From contig CAJUAW010000002.1 of NCBI GenBank assembly GCA_910584605.1, forward strand, positions 17,383-41,395: DNA of 24,013 nt, read 5' to 3'. Source of the stretch: an uncultured Oscillospiraceae bacterium (lineage in GTDB: Bacteria; Bacillota_A; Clostridia; Oscillospirales; Oscillospiraceae). Numbering within the stretch: position 1 is the stretch's first letter; each line of letters starts with the position of its first letter. The translations under genes were made by a program, and so were the position numbers. Below the pieces are notes generated by a model. The model did no database searches, was not told the DNA's origin, and saw only the letters and a program-made list of their open reading frames with translations. Below, in pieces: positions 22,932 to 24,013 of the stretch.

Positions 22932-23052
22932 CGTATTAGCGCCGTATAAAAATCGCACAGCGGAACCGCCACAGCTATTGCCGAGGCGGTTTTCCGCATA
23001 CGGACCGTATAAAAAACGCATTAAAAAATAGCCCTCGCATTAACACCGTATA
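22932..23052 (-). repeat. Three 17-bp direct repeats between virB4 and the DUF5697-like gene
   Basis: Read on the plus strand, CGTATTAGCGCCGTATA (22932-22948), CGCATACGGACCGTATA (22995-23011) and CGCATTAACACCGTATA (23036-23052) share the pattern CGyAT-N6-CGTATA. Each unit is two CG[CT]AT half-sites 11 bases apart. Unit starts are 63 and 41 bases apart, close to six and four helical turns. The central unit also contains the palindrome ATACGG-A-CCGTAT (22998-23010), and a lone CGCAT half-site lies at 23017. The same-face spacing suggests cooperative binding by a regulator or replication-type protein. Confidence 0.6.
22960..22997 (-). terminator. Hairpin after virB4, weak terminator or attenuator
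   Basis: GCGGAACCGCC (22960-22970) pairs with GGCGGTTTTCCGC (22985-22997), leaving an 11-bp stem with a two-base bulge and a 14-base loop. In minus-strand RNA a run of five U's begins about 7 bases after the stem. This is weak for a terminator but well placed to reduce read-through from virB4 into the DUF5697/DUF6100 genes. The arm overlaps the middle 17-bp repeat by three bases, so a protein bound there could compete with folding. Confidence 0.5.
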
Positions 23053-23061
23053 CGCTCCGCT

Positions 23062-24013
23062 TTACGCCACAGGCGGCGCGGCCTGGGTCTTGTCCAGCAG
23101 CTCTTGCAACTCCCTCCGGTCGGTGGTGATCAGCTCCTTCTCCATCTGGCTGCACTTGATTTCCACCGTCACATTGTTATTGTTGGTGCTGATAAGGCCG
23201 CTGCCCCGTTCAAAGTGGGTAATCTCCATGACTTCCGCCTCAGACAGGTGGAGCAGGGATTGGACACGCCGGGCTTCCTCGTCCTCCAGGTTGAGCAGGA
23301 TCTTGGTCTTGGCGTTGTTGATGATGCCTTTGCCGTACTTGCCATCTTCCAAAGCGAAGAAGTCGTTGATGTCCTGGGTAGCGCAGATAGCGGAGCCGCC
23401 GTAGCCGCGAATGATCTTGAAAATCTCCAAAACAAACTCCGCCGCCAAACGGTTGCTGTTGGCCCCGATGAGCTGCCAGCACTCGTCGATGAAGATAGCC
23501 TTCTCCTCGGTACGGTTCTCCTTGGCCTTGTCCCAAACGTAATCCAGCGCCACGAACATCCCCACTGTCAACAGGTCGCCTGTCAGTTCAGAGATATCCA
23601 GCACCGTGTATTTGTTATCCAGAGATACGTTGGTCTGCTGGTTGAATGTCCGGGCAGAGCCGTTGACCAGACGGTTGATGATATTCGCCAGCCGCTTGGT
23701 CTCGGCGGACTGCTTCAGCACCTCATAGAGGTCGCCCAATACCGGCATTGACCGATAGTGGCCAGGGGCATTCGGGTCATCCAGAGTGCCGTTCTCATGG
23801 GTGATGCCTTTGAGGGCGTAGGTGCGGATCATAGCATCATCCAAAAGCTGCCGCTCCTCATGGGTCATGTCGGGAATCAGCAGGGAGAAAAAGATGTGGA
23901 GCCGTTGGATTTTTGCCGCCAGCAGAGACTTCTCCACGCCTGGGCCGTCCAGCAGTTCATCCACTGACTTGTCCACCTTACGGATTTCCATGACGTTGAT
24001 GCAGTTTTTGGAG
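23062..24013 (-). CDS. virB4: VirB4-like conjugative transfer ATPase, C-terminal part
   Basis: The frame stays open across the right edge; 317 complete codons are visible and the 5' part lies outside the window. The ATG at 23991 is internal, because the codons before it continue a VirB4-type strand (NCINVMEIRK). Visible features are a VirB4-like C-terminal ATPase domain with Walker B (KAIFIDECWQLIG), an ATQDINDFF segment, a LLNLEDEEARRVQSLLHLSEAEV helix and a late GSGLIS strand. VirB4 ATPases power assembly of, and DNA passage through, type IV secretion channels at the inner face of the membrane. The clostridial CD1110 group fits best. In related elements the CD1108-type peptidase usually lies next to virB4; here more than 20 kb separates them. 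Confidence 0.92.
   Translation of the reverse strand, partial: SKNCINVMEIRKVDKSVDELLDGPGVEKSLLAAKIQRLHIFFSLLIPDMTHEERQLLDDAMIRTYALKGITHENGTLDDPNAPGHYRSMPVLGDLYEVLKQSAETKRLANIINRLVNGSARTFNQQTNVSLDNKYTVLDISELTGDLLTVGMFVALDYVWDKAKENRTEEKAIFIDECWQLIGANSNRLAAEFVLEIFKIIRGYGGSAICATQDINDFFALEDGKYGKGIINNAKTKILLNLEDEEARRVQSLLHLSEAEVMEITHFERGSGLISTNNNNVTVEIKCSQMEKELITTDRRELQELLDKTQAAPPVA

Noticed and set aside
22932..23052. Possible CRISPR array.
   Set aside because: The repeats are only 17 bases, imperfect, unevenly spaced and three in number, with no cas genes nearby; a protein-binding array fits better.
1..24013. tRNA or rRNA genes, transposases, integrases and relaxases.
   Set aside because: I saw none in either strand; the element's integration and DNA-nicking genes and its ends must lie outside this window.

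Overview
The window looks like part of an integrative conjugative element (or a large conjugative plasmid) from a GC-rich gut Firmicute, most likely an Oscillospiraceae-type clostridium. The evidence is a set of clostridial transfer-family genes (a VirB4-like ATPase, a VirD4-like coupling protein, DUF5697- and DUF6100-like proteins and a CD1108-like cell-wall peptidase), strong AGGAGG ribosome sites, several TTG starts, and Gram-positive surface machinery (sortase, LPXTG-type motif, SLH domains, SpaA/Cna_B repeats). Family names come from recognition of the translated sequence; no database search was run.

Right part (about 4.1-24.0 kb, all on the minus strand, read right to left): the 3' part of virB4 runs in from the right edge. 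A 144-bp gap with three 17-bp repeats and a hairpin follows. Next come the DUF5697-like and DUF6100-like genes, a 189-bp gap dense in inverted repeats, a winged-helix-like protein, VirD4, and an OB/S1-like protein with a long acidic arm. After these lies a surface module: a bitopic secreted protein, a sortase, an SLH plus NlpC/P60-like protein, and a 9.25-kb gene for a 3083-residue protein with about 22 SpaA/Cna_B-type repeats that ends exactly in LPKTGY. Junctions are tight: ATGA at the winged-helix/virD4 junction, TTGA at the secreted-protein/sortase junction, and short gaps elsewhere. An internal promoter with a Shine-Dalgarno-masking inverted repeat precedes the SLH gene, and a strong hairpin precedes the giant gene. 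A GC-rich hairpin closes the array.

Left part (1-4.0 kb): a small block of mixed orientation holds a zinc-ribbon protein and a YjbR/MmcQ-like protein (plus), an HD-GYP protein (minus) and an unrecognised 116-residue protein (plus). Beyond it the minus-strand transfer theme resumes with a membrane-anchored C39-like peptidase (CD1108-like) and an unrecognised protein that runs off the left edge.

Working model (inference): VirB4, VirD4 and the C39 peptidase belong to a type IV secretion conjugation machine. The sortase, giant repeat fibre, SLH/NlpC protein and bitopic protein are co-transcribed with it and may build a surface fibre for mating-pair contact. The most unusual feature is that neither the sortase nor its likely substrate carries a membrane anchor: the substrate stops one residue after LPKTG, and the sortase has only what looks like a cleavable signal peptide.
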